Assembly (NCBI GenBank): GCA_040878035.1
Contig: JBBDMX010000067.1
Span: forward strand, 1-64,000
From: JBBDMX01 sp040878035
GTDB taxonomy: Bacteria; Planctomycetota; Phycisphaerae; Phycisphaerales; Phycisphaeraceae
Direction of reading: 5' to 3'
Length of the DNA stretch: 64,000 bases
The position numbers and the translations under genes are program-made. The notes under the pieces were generated by a model. It saw nothing but the letters and a program-made list of their open reading frames with translations, had not been told where the DNA came from and did no database searches. Shown here piece by piece: positions 8,476-16,373 of this stretch. The number at the start of each line of letters is the position of its first letter. Position 1 is the stretch's first letter.

Positions 8476-8622
8476 TATATAGCCCGGCCATCTTGGCCGG
8501 AGGACTGCATCAAAGGACCAACAACGCGGAACGAAAGAGACCGAGACGCGCTTCTTCTCGTTCTTCTTTCTTCGTTCTTCGTAGCTCCATTTCGTCCGGC
8601 CAGGGTGGCCGGGCTATATGCC
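8476..8622. repeat. Inverted-repeat element, family E copy 1
   Basis: Left arm ATATAGCCCGGCCATCTTGG and right arm CCAGGGTGGCCGGGCTATAT are inverted copies, with a purine-rich then pyrimidine-rich inner pair between them (CGAAAGAGACC../..TCTTTCTTCG). It occupies the whole gap between the convergent fumC and glycosyltransferase stop codons, so it may serve as a bidirectional transcription end. Confidence 0.85.
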
Positions 8623-8624
8623 AA

Positions 8625-10361
8625 TCAGTGGCCCGACGACCGGCTCATCACCACCACCTCGACCGGTTTGCCGCGCGCGTTGGTGTTGATGCCTTGAACC
8701 GTGCCCAGGGTCGTCAATGACAGCGGGCCGTCGCGGCCTTGGATCTGCTCAAGCCTGGCCTTGTCGATCACGAGCACCCCGGGCTCGTGCCGTTGCGACC
8801 ATGTGCGGATGTCCTGTGCTGTGGCCAGGTCCTGGACCGGTCCGCGGCGGGCGTAAAAGGTCAGGCTGGGTTCGGCATAGCCGTGCTGACGCACCTCCGT
8901 CGTCGGGCTGCTGTGCGCGTGGATGATGCGGGCGATGGCGGGGGAGAGCTTGATCAGCGGCTCGACTTGCGGGACGACGGCGCCCCACAGGACGATGCCG
9001 AACACCGCCGCGCCGCCCAGCGCGAGCATGGCCGAGGCGTGCACGCGCTCCTTGAGTTGGAGCATCGTCAGCGCCAGCGCCCAGATCAACAGCATCAGGC
9101 CGAACACGGGCCCGAGCCAGCGCAGGACGGGAAAATCGATCAGGGGCGGGACGATGGCGATGCCGCCGGCCAGCGCGATGGCCACGGGGGTGAAGAACCA
9201 CACGCCGCCGCGCAGCCAGCGGCGGTCCCAGTCGGAGAGTTCGTTGCGCTCTTTGGCGCCGATCGTGGCGGCGGCGAGGACCGCCAGCGCGGGCCAGATG
9301 GGCAGGATGTAGTGCGCCAGCTTGGTGACGATGAGCGTCATGACGAGGAAGATGGGGATGATCCAGGCCAGGAGGATGAGGCGGAGGGATGTGGCTGCTC
9401 CCTCTCCCCGGGGTGATCCCGGCCAAGCGAGAGGACTCGCATGGCCGGGCTTGTGGCCCCCACCTATGCGCAATCTTCCGCCGAGGAGGGCGCTGACGCC
9501 GCCGGGCAGGTGCAGCATCCAGGGGAAGAAGCCGATGATCACGGCGATGAAGTAGAAGGGCAGGAGCGGCAGGTAATTGCGGCCGTGGCCCTCGGCGGGA
9601 CTGACCATGCGGTTGATCACGTGGTGGCCCAGTCCGCGGCGGGCAAACTCGCCGCCCGTCGCCAGGTTGGCGGGAATCGCCCAGGCCAGGAAGATCGCGA
9701 TGCCGATGCATAGCGCGATCGCCAGGTGCAACGCCAAGGAGGCCCAGCGCATCTGCCGTAACGCCGCCGCCGCGATGGTCAGCATCGCCACCACCGGCAG
9801 CAAGCCCGGCGGACCCTTGATCAATAGCGCGCCGCCCAGCATCAGACCCATGAGCAGCCCGTGCCACCAGCGCCACCGATCGGTGATCGCGTGGATGAAC
9901 ACCGCCATAGCCCCGCTGGTGAAGAAGAGCAGTACGCCGTCGGCGGTGGCGAAGGTGCCGATGACCGAGAGCGTCAGCGTGGACGCCATGATGGCCATGG
10001 CCCACAGGCCGGTGCGGGCGTCGATCAGCCGCCGGCCGATGAGGTAGGTGTTGAAGCAAGCCCCCGCCGCGCCCACGCAGGTGAACAGGCGAAACGCCAG
10101 TTCCGTCGGTCCCAGCACGCTCACCGCCAGCGCCATGAGCCAGTAGATGCCGACGGGTTTGTCCGGGCGCAGCTCGCCCTCGAAGGTCGGCACCATGTAG
10201 TCGCCCGACTCGATCATCTCCAGTGTCGCCTGGGCGAAGCGCGGCTCATCACGATCCCACAACGTCGACTGGGCAGCGATGAACAGATAAGCTGCGAGAA
10301 TGAGCAGCGCGGCGGCGAGTGCGTGGTACCAGGATGGATTTCTGATTTCTGATTTAGCCAA
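8625..10361 (-). CDS. ArnT/GT39-like membrane glycosyltransferase
   Basis: A polytopic protein of about 578 residues resembling dolichyl-phosphate-mannose or undecaprenyl-phosphate-sugar dependent glycosyltransferases (GT39/GT83, ArnT). After the first membrane helix comes WDRDEPRFAQAT, the conserved loop with the likely catalytic Asp-Glu, then RPDKPVGIYWL; about ten further hydrophobic segments and a soluble C-terminal domain follow. The predicted N-terminus (TTG start, MAKSEIRN) is encoded by a family I repeat, so the true start is uncertain. A family B/E repeat segment (about 9395-9465) is read in frame as roughly 24 residues in a loop (GGGHKPGHASPLAWPGSPRG). Confidence 0.8.
   Translation of the reverse strand: MAKSEIRNPSWYHALAAALLILAAYLFIAAQSTLWDRDEPRFAQATLEMIESGDYMVPTFEGELRPDKPVGIYWLMALAVSVLGPTELAFRLFTCVGAAGACFNTYLIGRRLIDARTGLWAMAIMASTLTLSVIGTFATADGVLLFFTSGAMAVFIHAITDRWRWWHGLLMGLMLGGALLIKGPPGLLPVVAMLTIAAAALRQMRWASLALHLAIALCIGIAIFLAWAIPANLATGGEFARRGLGHHVINRMVSPAEGHGRNYLPLLPFYFIAVIIGFFPWMLHLPGGVSALLGGRLRIGGGHKPGHASPLAWPGSPRGEGAATSLRLILLAWIIPIFLVMTLIVTKLAHYILPIWPALAVLAAATIGAKERNELSDWDRRWLRGGVWFFTPVAIALAGGIAIVPPLIDFPVLRWLGPVFGLMLLIWALALTMLQLKERVHASAMLALGGAAVFGIVLWGAVVPQVEPLIKLSPAIARIIHAHSSPTTEVRQHGYAEPSLTFYARRGPVQDLATAQDIRTWSQRHEPGVLVIDKARLEQIQGRDGPLSLTTLGTVQGINTNARGKPVEVVVMSRSSGH
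9395..9465. repeat. Family B/E repeat inserted in frame in the glycosyltransferase gene
   Basis: CTCCCTCTCCCCGGGG is joined to CCCGGCCAAGC..GCATGGCCGGGC. The segment lies between two membrane-helix coding regions and keeps the reading frame open, adding a polar loop rich in Gly, Pro and His. Confidence 0.7.
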
Positions 10362-10400
10362 AGCGCTGTTGAATCCGTCTGATTTCTGATTTGCAGATTC
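10335..10400. repeat. Family I repeat (GATTTCTGATTT type)
   Basis: Three GATTTCTGATTT units lie around the predicted start of the glycosyltransferase gene. The first codons (KSEIRN) of that gene are translated from this repeat. Confidence 0.65.
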
Positions 10401-10405
10401 CGCTT

Positions 10406-10477
10406 ATACGAAGCGTCGCGGCTTGCCGCGCTTGCGGATCGGACNNNNNNNNNNCGGCAAGCCGCGGCGCTTCGTAT
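10406..10477. repeat. Inverted-repeat element, family F, enclosing the assembly gap
   Basis: Two 23-bp arms, 10406-10428 and 10455-10477, are inverted copies with one mismatch (core GAAGCGxCGCGGCTTGCCG). The ten N at 10445-10454 lie exactly in the loop, so the assembly probably failed on this hairpin and the true length of the loop is unknown. Confidence 0.85.
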
Positions 10478-10487
10478 CAAGGCAAGC

Positions 10488-10556
10488 TCTTCACTTCCCA
10501 ATTCCTACTTCCTGCTTTCTACTTTTCACTTTCTGCTTTCCACTGTGCACTTCCCC
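10488..10556. repeat. Family C repeat (half copy)
   Basis: CTTCACTTCCCAATTCC, TACTTCCTGCTTTC and CACTGTGCACTTCCCC form a run of ACTTC/GCTTTC units up to the stop codon of the MlaE-like gene. No complementary left arm is evident except across the gap. Confidence 0.55.
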
Positions 10557-11393
10557 TCACCCCGTCAGGGCACTGACATCCCCCGCGACGCCAAAGAGCA
10601 AGTGATAGAAATCCTTGAGAAACTTGGCGAGGAAGAGGTTGAGCACGATGATGGCGATGAAGGAGGTGACGAAGGAGTCGGTGGCGGCGCGGCCGACGCC
10701 GGCGGCGCCGCTCTTGCACGTAAAGCCGTTGTAGCAACTGATCAGTCCGATCGCCAGGCCGAAGAACACGCTCTTGATCACGCCGGTGATCACGTCCCAG
10801 CTTCCCACGAACTGTGCGGAAAAGTCCCAGTAGTCCGGGCCGTTGACCCCGTAGCCGTGCACCGTGACCAGGTAGCCGCCGGCGATGCCCACGAGATTGG
10901 AAAAGACGGTGAGCATGGGCACCATGATGAGGCAGGCGATGACGCGGGGGACGACCAGGTAGGCGACGGGGTCGGCGCCCATGACGCGCAGGGCGTCGAG
11001 CTGCTCGGTGACGCGCATGGTGCCCAGTTGCGCCGACACCGCGCCGCCGACGCGGCCGGCGATCATCACCGCCGCCAGCACCGGGCCGATCTGGCGCACC
11101 ACCGAGATGTTGATGATGCCGCCAAGGGTGCGTTCCTGGCCGATGGCGGCAAACTGGTCGTAGGCCTCGACCGCCAGCACCATGCCCACGAAACCGCCGA
11201 CGATGCATACCACGGCAATGCTCATGGTGCCGATGGCAAAGAGCTGCGGCATGAGCAGGCGGAAGCGCCCGCGCGTGCGCGTGCCGCGGATGGTCCACAT
11301 CAGCGTTTCGAGGCTGAACATCACGAACGCGCCGAGCTGATCCAGGGCCGAAGTCGTGCGCTGACCGATGTAGGCGATCTGGGGGATCATGGT
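10557..11393 (-). CDS. MlaE family lipid ABC transporter permease
   Basis: The 278-residue product matches MlaE/YrbE permeases, inner-membrane subunits of ABC systems that move phospholipids or sterols between membranes. Diagnostic parts are QLFAIGTMSIAVVCIVGGFV, the coupling region GRVGGAVSAQLGTMRVTEQ followed by LDALRVMGADP, and a C-terminal ..SFVTSFIAIIVLNLFL. Five or six membrane helices are visible. The start is uncertain: ATG 11393 (MIPQIAYIG) is preferred to ATG 11420. No ATPase or MCE gene is adjacent; they would have to lie elsewhere. It is divergent from the gene at 11554. Confidence 0.88.
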   Translation of the reverse strand, partial: TMIPQIAYIGQRTTSALDQLGAFVMFSLETLMWTIRGTRTRGRFRLLMPQLFAIGTMSIAVVCIVGGFVGMVLAVEAYDQFAAIGQERTLGGIINISVVRQIGPVLAAVMIAGRVGGAVSAQLGTMRVTEQLDALRVMGADPVAYLVVPRVIACLIMVPMLTVFSNLVGIAGGYLVTVHGYGVNGPDYWDFSAQFVGSWDVITGVIKSVFFGLAIGLISCYNGFTCKSGAAGVGRAATDSFVTSFIAIIVLNLFLAKFLKDFYHLLFGVAGDVSALTG

Positions 11394-11553
11394 GTGATGC
11401 ATGATAGCGAGGGCCGCCACGCCGGGGCTGAGTCACTCCGGGGGCGGGGGTGAAACCCCGGGTTTGGCGGAAATCCGAACCTTCGCCCCCAGCGGCTCAG
11501 GTCCGGCGTGGCGGCCCATGCCGATGCGAGTGCTTCTCACTATGATGGACGCC

Positions 11554-12162
11554 ATGCCCGTTTACCTCGATGACAAGCTGATGACCGGCGATGCGGCGGA
11601 CCTGGCGGCGGCGCTGGCGGCCGCCAAGGCGAAGCTGGCCGGCACGCGCCGCGTCATCGTCGAGGTGACCCGCGGCGGCGAGCCGGTGGCGGTGGGCGAC
11701 CTGGCCAGTCTCGGTCAGCAGCCCGTGGGCGATGCCGAGCTGCGCCTCTACAGTGCCGACACCGTGGACCTGGCGCTGTCGATCCTGCGGCCGACCATGG
11801 CCATGCTCGAGGACCTGCGCCAGAAGCAGACGCAGGCCGCCGATGCCTTCACCGGGGACAACCTGGCCGAGGGCATGCGTCTGCTGGGCCAGACGATGGA
11901 GGCCTGGAACCAGGCGCCGCAGGCGGTGATCAACTCCGCGGCGCTGTTGAACATCGACCTGCGCGAGCTGTCGCCGCAGGGGCGCGGCGCCGACGAACTG
12001 GCGACGGGCCTGGTCGAGCAGTTGCGTGCCTTGTGCGAGCAACTCAAAGCCGGCGACTCGGTGGCGCTGGCGGATACGCTGACCTACGAGTGGCCGCAGA
12101 TCACCGACCAATGGAAGGCACTGGCCCAGAACCTGATCCAGAAGATAGAATCACAGCCGTGA
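11554..12162 (+). CDS. Conserved-looking hypothetical protein
   Basis: A 202-residue soluble acidic protein of unknown function. It begins MPVYLDDKLMTG, is rich in Ala, Leu and Gln, and is largely helical by composition after residue 70, with a short strand-turn start in which DLASLGQQPVGDAELRLYS could form a small domain. ATGs at 11542 and 11545 are alternatives. TATGAT at 11541-11546 sits one helical turn before the start, which would make the message almost leaderless if it is the -10. It is divergent from the MlaE-like gene. No partner suggests a role. Confidence 0.6.
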   Translation: MPVYLDDKLMTGDAADLAAALAAAKAKLAGTRRVIVEVTRGGEPVAVGDLASLGQQPVGDAELRLYSADTVDLALSILRPTMAMLEDLRQKQTQAADAFTGDNLAEGMRLLGQTMEAWNQAPQAVINSAALLNIDLRELSPQGRGADELATGLVEQLRALCEQLKAGDSVALADTLTYEWPQITDQWKALAQNLIQKIESQP

Positions 12163-12167
12163 TTCCC

Positions 12168-12352
12168 TCTCCCTTGGGGAGAGGGTGGCCGAGGCTCTGC
12201 CAGGCCGGGTGAGGGGACCTGCGGATGAGTGGGGCAGGTTCATGTGGCAAACGTTGGGAGTCCAAGCAGACGATGGCCATCGTGTTATTGTGTGACGCGC
12301 TCATTCCATGATCCCCTCACCCCGGCCCTCTCCCCGGGGGAGAGGGAGTAAG
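12168..12352. repeat. Inverted-repeat element, family B, upstream of nuoC
   Basis: Left arm CCCTCTCCCTTGGGGAGAGG.. with GGTGAGGGGACCTGCGGATG; right arm CCCCTCACCCCGGCCCTCTC..GGGAGAGGGAG. The right end contributes GAGGGAG about eight bases before the nuoC ATG and so acts as its Shine-Dalgarno. The same GTGAGGGGACCTGCGGATGA tail occurs in the copy near 61880. Confidence 0.85.
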
Positions 12353-12356
12353 AACC

Positions 12357-12926
12357 ATGCCCAAACCGAATCTCGATCATCCCACACTTGCCCTGGTCAA
12401 GGCACACTTTCCCGAAGTGCGCCTGGCAGCCACCGAGTTTCGCGGCCAGACCACACTGGTCGTCGGGCGCGACGCGCTGCACGACGTGCTGGCGTTCCTG
12501 CGCGACGATGCCCACTGCGCCTATGACTTCCTGTCCGATGTGACGGGCATCGATTACTTGAACTACCCCGCGGCGCCTGGTCCCAAGGGACTGGCGGGCC
12601 GCTTCGCCGTGACTTACAACCTGGTGAGCACCAAGCACAATCGCCGGCTGCTGGTCAAAGTCATGATCGACCCGTCGCTGGACACCAGCGGCATCGAGCA
12701 TGACCCGGCCCTGCACCTGCCCACCGTCACCGACCTGTGGCCCGGCGCCGAATGGCCCGAACGCGAAGTCTTCGACATGTTCGGCATCCGCTTCGACGGC
12801 CACCCGGACCTCCGCCGCATCCTCATGTGGGAGGAATACCCCGCCCACCCGCTGCGCAAGGACTATCCGATGCGCGGCCGGGGCGAACGCGAGTCGTATC
12901 GCGTGATCGGGCGGGAGAGCGCGTGA
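12357..12926 (+). CDS. nuoC: NADH-quinone oxidoreductase subunit C
   Basis: The 189-residue protein is the 30-kDa peripheral-arm subunit of respiratory complex I. The family signature is clear: EREVFDMFGIRFDGHPDLRR followed by ILMWEEYPAHPLRKDYP. The length fits the stand-alone NuoC form. It is unusual in being alone; no other nuo gene lies within the window on either side. Its ribosome-binding site is provided by a family B repeat. The ATG at 12357 (MPKPNLDHP) follows GAGGGAGTAAGAACC. Confidence 0.93.
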   Translation: MPKPNLDHPTLALVKAHFPEVRLAATEFRGQTTLVVGRDALHDVLAFLRDDAHCAYDFLSDVTGIDYLNYPAAPGPKGLAGRFAVTYNLVSTKHNRRLLVKVMIDPSLDTSGIEHDPALHLPTVTDLWPGAEWPEREVFDMFGIRFDGHPDLRRILMWEEYPAHPLRKDYPMRGRGERESYRVIGRESA

Positions 12927-12989
12927 GAAGAAATGGCCACAGTTCATCTGTGTTTGTCAGTGGCTCTGTAATCCCTCTTGGAACTGGCT

Positions 12990-14573
12990 ATGACTGACGA
13001 CAGCATGCTGCACTATTTCAAACCCCAGTGGATCCAACCCAGCGATGAGACGCTGACCGCCGAGGTGTGCGTCTATGGCGGCACGGCGGCGGGGGTGATC
13101 GCCGCGGTCACTGCTGCGGCGCGCGGCAAGAAAGTCATCCTGTTGCATCCCGGCCACGTCCTGGGCGGCGTGACCACCGGCGGCCTGAGCTTCACCGACT
13201 ACGGCAAGAAGCACGTCATCGGCGGCCGGTCCCGCCAGTTCTACCGCGACCTGGGCAAGGCCTATGGCCGCGAGGAAGAGTGGCTCTTCACGCCCACGGT
13301 GGCGCAGACCGTGATCGACGGTTACATCAAGGCTGCCGGCGTGCCCGTGCGCCTGATGCAGTATCTCCAGACCGCCGAGATGGACGGCCCACGCATCAGG
13401 GCCCTGCGCATGCTCGGCGGCTTGCGCGTGCAGGCGGCCATGTTCATCGACGCGACCTATGAGGGCGACCTGATGGCGTCGGCGGGCGTGACCTACACCG
13501 TCGGCCGGGAGAGTAATGCAATCCACGGCGAGACGGTCAACGGCGTGCAGGTGCGCAAGACGCACCAGTTCAGCCACGCGGTCGATCCCTACGTCAAGCC
13601 GGGCGATCCGCGCAGCGGCATGTTGCCGTGGATCGACCCGCGCGATGCCGAGCCTGCCGGCAGCGGCGATGCACGCATCCAGGCCTACAACTTCCGCATC
13701 TGCATGACCGACGACCCCACGCTCCGCATCGCCTGGGAAAAGCCCCAAGGCTTCGACGAGCGGGAGTACGAACTGGCGCGGCGATGGTTTAACGGCGAAA
13801 AGGATCAGTACAACGAGCAACTCCCGCCCGACGGCTCAAGCCAGGGCCTGATCCGTAAGTTCGACCCGATGACCCCGCGCACGCCCGATGGATTTATCAA
13901 GACCGACACCAACAACCACGGCGCCGTCTCCAGCGACTACATCGGCGCCAACTACGGCTGGCCCGAAGGCAGCTACCCGCAACGCGAGGTCATCTTCCAG
14001 AACCACGTCCGCTACCAGAAGGGCCTGTACTGGTTCCTGGCCAACGATGAGTCGATTCCCTCGCGCTACCGCCAGGCCTATGCACGCTTTGGCCTGGCCA
14101 AGGATGAATTCGTCTCCACCGGCGGATGGTCGCACCAGCTTTACGTCCGTGAGGCACGGCGCATGGTCAGCGATTACATCCTCAGCGAGGTCGACACGCA
14201 GCACCGCCGCAAGGCGGAGGATTCGGTGGGCATGGGTTCGTACAACATGGACAGCCACAACTGCCGGCGCTTTATGCGCGATGGTCGTGTGCTCAACGAG
14301 GGCGATGTGCAACTGGCGCCGGCCGGGCCGTACCCGGTGAGCTATCGCAGCCTCGTGCCGCGCCGCGGGCAGTGCGCGAATCTGCTGGTGCCGGTGTGCA
14401 TCGCCGCCAGTCACATCGCCTACGGGTCGGTGCGCATGGAGCCGGTATTCATGGTGCTGGCCGAGTCGGCGGGGCTGGCGGCGGCGCTGGCGATCGACGC
14501 CGCGGCGGCCGTGCAGGATGTGCCGTACGCCAGGCTCCGCGCGGAGTTGGACAAGGCGCAACAGGTGGTGTGA
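12990..14573 (+). CDS. FAD-dependent oxidoreductase
   Basis: A 527-residue flavoprotein of the FAD_oxidored type common in planctomycetes. It opens with a Rossmann dinucleotide-binding motif, VYGGTAAGVIAAVTAAARGK (about residues 22-41), followed by the GGVTTGGLSFTD loop. The C-terminus has VPVCIAASHIAYGSVRMEP and ESAGLAAALA, typical of the second FAD-contacting region. No signal peptide is visible. ATG 12990 is chosen over a TTG four codons upstream. The substrate is unknown; related proteins occur in sugar and sulfated polysaccharide loci. It follows nuoC by 63 bases and may share its transcript. Confidence 0.82.
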   Translation: MTDDSMLHYFKPQWIQPSDETLTAEVCVYGGTAAGVIAAVTAAARGKKVILLHPGHVLGGVTTGGLSFTDYGKKHVIGGRSRQFYRDLGKAYGREEEWLFTPTVAQTVIDGYIKAAGVPVRLMQYLQTAEMDGPRIRALRMLGGLRVQAAMFIDATYEGDLMASAGVTYTVGRESNAIHGETVNGVQVRKTHQFSHAVDPYVKPGDPRSGMLPWIDPRDAEPAGSGDARIQAYNFRICMTDDPTLRIAWEKPQGFDEREYELARRWFNGEKDQYNEQLPPDGSSQGLIRKFDPMTPRTPDGFIKTDTNNHGAVSSDYIGANYGWPEGSYPQREVIFQNHVRYQKGLYWFLANDESIPSRYRQAYARFGLAKDEFVSTGGWSHQLYVREARRMVSDYILSEVDTQHRRKAEDSVGMGSYNMDSHNCRRFMRDGRVLNEGDVQLAPAGPYPVSYRSLVPRRGQCANLLVPVCIAASHIAYGSVRMEPVFMVLAESAGLAAALAIDAAAAVQDVPYARLRAELDKAQQVV

Positions 14574-14775
14574 CGACACTCTGCCTCCTCTTTAGATGGG
14601 CTTGATACCGACACAGCGATGGATTGCTCCATCCCCTCGGAGGAGGGTCAACAGGCGGGCTGCCGGCGCGAGGAATGACGAGTCGGCCCCTTCCGAGTCT
14701 TACCCAAGCGGGAGGGGTTCGCAACAGCTTCGGTCCCGGATCACGCACTGTCACGGCGATCATCAGACAAGTTGG

Positions 14776-14803
14776 TTGTTTTTTGTCGCCCTCGCGGTAA
14801 GAT
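14776..14803 (+). promoter_or_regulatory. Predicted promoter of the UGA-containing secreted protein gene
   Basis: TTGTTT (14776-14781), a 16-bp spacer and TAAGAT (14798-14803) resemble a sigma-70 promoter in a locally AT-rich patch. It would give a leader of about 70 bases before the ATG at 14880. The rest of 14574-14879 holds no gene; a short CCCCTCGGAGGAGG-like palindrome is near 14635. Confidence 0.45.
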
Positions 14804-14879
14804 GTAGTCCGACTTGGCGTTCGGGATTGTGCCTGGCTGTCCCAGTATTGAGGCTCCGCACCTGAATCGGGGGTCCATC

Positions 14880-16166
14880 ATGGTTCGCTACGCATTTTCT
14901 GTTGTTTTGCTGGCCCTGTGCACCACCGTGCAGGCGGCGCCGCCGGGCGGCTTGAAGTTTAAGACGGTGGACCCGCGAACGGCGTTATGCCACACGCCGC
15001 TGGTGGTGGAGAAGTTCAGCGCGCCCGCTGGCGCCAATCCCGGGGTGGTGGTCTGTGCCGTGGAGATGCCCGACGGGCCGGTCCATGTCGCCATCGATAG
15101 TCGCGGCAACAATGGCCCGCAGGCGGTGGCGCTGGACTTCACGGGCACCGGGGAGTTCAAGCAGCCCGTGACCTCGCGCATCAATGCGATCCAGCGCGGC
15201 GCCAACTTCCACGGCGAGATGGCGCCGGTGACCGTCAAGGTCCAGCGCAATGGCCAGAGCTTCATGGTTGGCGTGATGGGCTCGGTCTACCGCAGCGGGG
15301 ACAAGCAGTCGGTTGACCTTCAGATGGGGGTCATGCTCGAATCCAAGTGCACCTTTGGCGAACGCTCGCTGGTTGTGGAGGTCATCGATGGCGACCAGAA
15401 CCTGCGCTTTGGCGACAAGACCGAGTTGCAGGGCCGCAAGTTCAAGATCGGCGATACGCTGATCATCCGCGGCGCCCCCGGTAGCGGAGCCCCCGGCGGC
15501 GGCGCCCAACCGATCAAGGTGCTTTTCGGTCAGCCGGTGTTCGTGGACGGCAAGTGGTATGACCTGACCATCAGCGACGATTTCGAGCTGGCCGCGGCGC
15601 CGCTGGAGTTGGAAACCGGGCAGATCCAGGTGGCGCACGGCGACTGGTCGGCGATTCTGGTGGGTGAGAAATACGTGATCGGCGTCGGCGGCGATGCGCG
15701 GCCGATCAACGTTCCCGTCGATACCTACCGCGTGACCCGCTACGAAGAGCGCGTCGGGCCTGCGCTGATCTCCTGCCAGGGCCAGAGCGATAGGGCCATC
15801 GCGATCACGGCGGGCAAGCTGGAGAAGCTGGAGTTGGGTTCGCCCATCGCGGGCGTGCCGGTGATCTTTCAGAAGGGCGACAGCGTCACAATCGGCGCCA
15901 AGCTGGTGGATGCCAGCGGCCTGGCGGTGTCGGAATTGCGGCTCCCCAGCGGCCGGCGGCCCCCGCCGCCGATCGTGGCGATCTTCGACGCCACGGGCAG
16001 GCAGCTATACATGGCCACACTGGAGTATGGTTGAGGCGGCACCTGTTCGCACTCATGGCGAGTGCCCTCCAGCGTCCCGCGAAATCAGCCCCTTACCGCA
16101 GTCATGAAGTACAACGGCCAACCGTTCTCGGTCAAGCTGGGCAAGACCGAATTCACGCTCAAATGA
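14880..16166 (+). CDS. Secreted protein with in-frame UGA, candidate selenoprotein
   Basis: The frame runs 384 codons from ATG 14880 to a TGA at 16032-16034, then stays open for 43 more codons to a second TGA at 16164-16166. Residues 1-20 are a signal peptide (MVRYAFSVVLLALCTTVQA), so it is exported. After the UGA the sequence reads GGTCSHSWRVP and ends QPFSVKLGKTEFTLK, which looks like the closing strands of the beta-sandwich that begins before it (IVAIFDATGRQLYMATLEYG). Read through, the motif is YG-U-GGTC with Sec at 385 and Cys at 389. A 6-bp stem (16049-16054/16060-16065) starts 15 bases after the UGA, with its loop 21 bases after. The gene lies just upstream of selD and 3 kb from tRNA-Sec. 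A simple nonsense mutation of a Cys codon is the alternative. Confidence 0.65.
16049..16065 (+). promoter_or_regulatory. Possible SECIS-like stem-loop after the UGA
   Basis: GCACTC-ATGGC-GAGTGC forms a 6-bp stem with a 5-nt loop that begins 21 bases after the UGA, inside the range known for bacterial SECIS elements. A lower helix may form between 16033-16036 (GAGG, overlapping the UGA) and 16066-16069 (CCTC). The loop does not have G in its first two positions as most bacterial SECIS loops do, so the assignment is weak. Confidence 0.35.
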
Positions 16167-16207
16167 CGACCGCGGTGGGATGACAACCCAAGCCTCTGAG
16201 AAATCAG

Positions 16208-16360
16208 TTTGAACCACCGAGGCATTAAGAACACCAAGTCCGGCTGAGAAGAGGGAAGAGGAATTAGAAGACCAAGAGGGCAGGCTCTTGCTCTCTGCTC
16301 TTAGTCTTTCGTTCTTCTTTTCTCGTTTCTCATTTTTCATGGTGTCATGGTGGTTATTCA
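16208..16360. repeat. Inverted-repeat element, family A copy 3 (diverged)
   Basis: Left arm GAACCACCGAGGCATTAAG and ACACCAAG; right arm GGTGTCATGGTGGTTATTC. The interior holds AGAAGACCAAGAG.. against CTCTCTGCTCTTAGTC and TTCTTTTCTCGTTTCTC. It is the most diverged copy, and lies between the candidate selenoprotein gene and selD. Confidence 0.75.
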
Positions 16361-16373
16361 GAGTTCTCAACCC

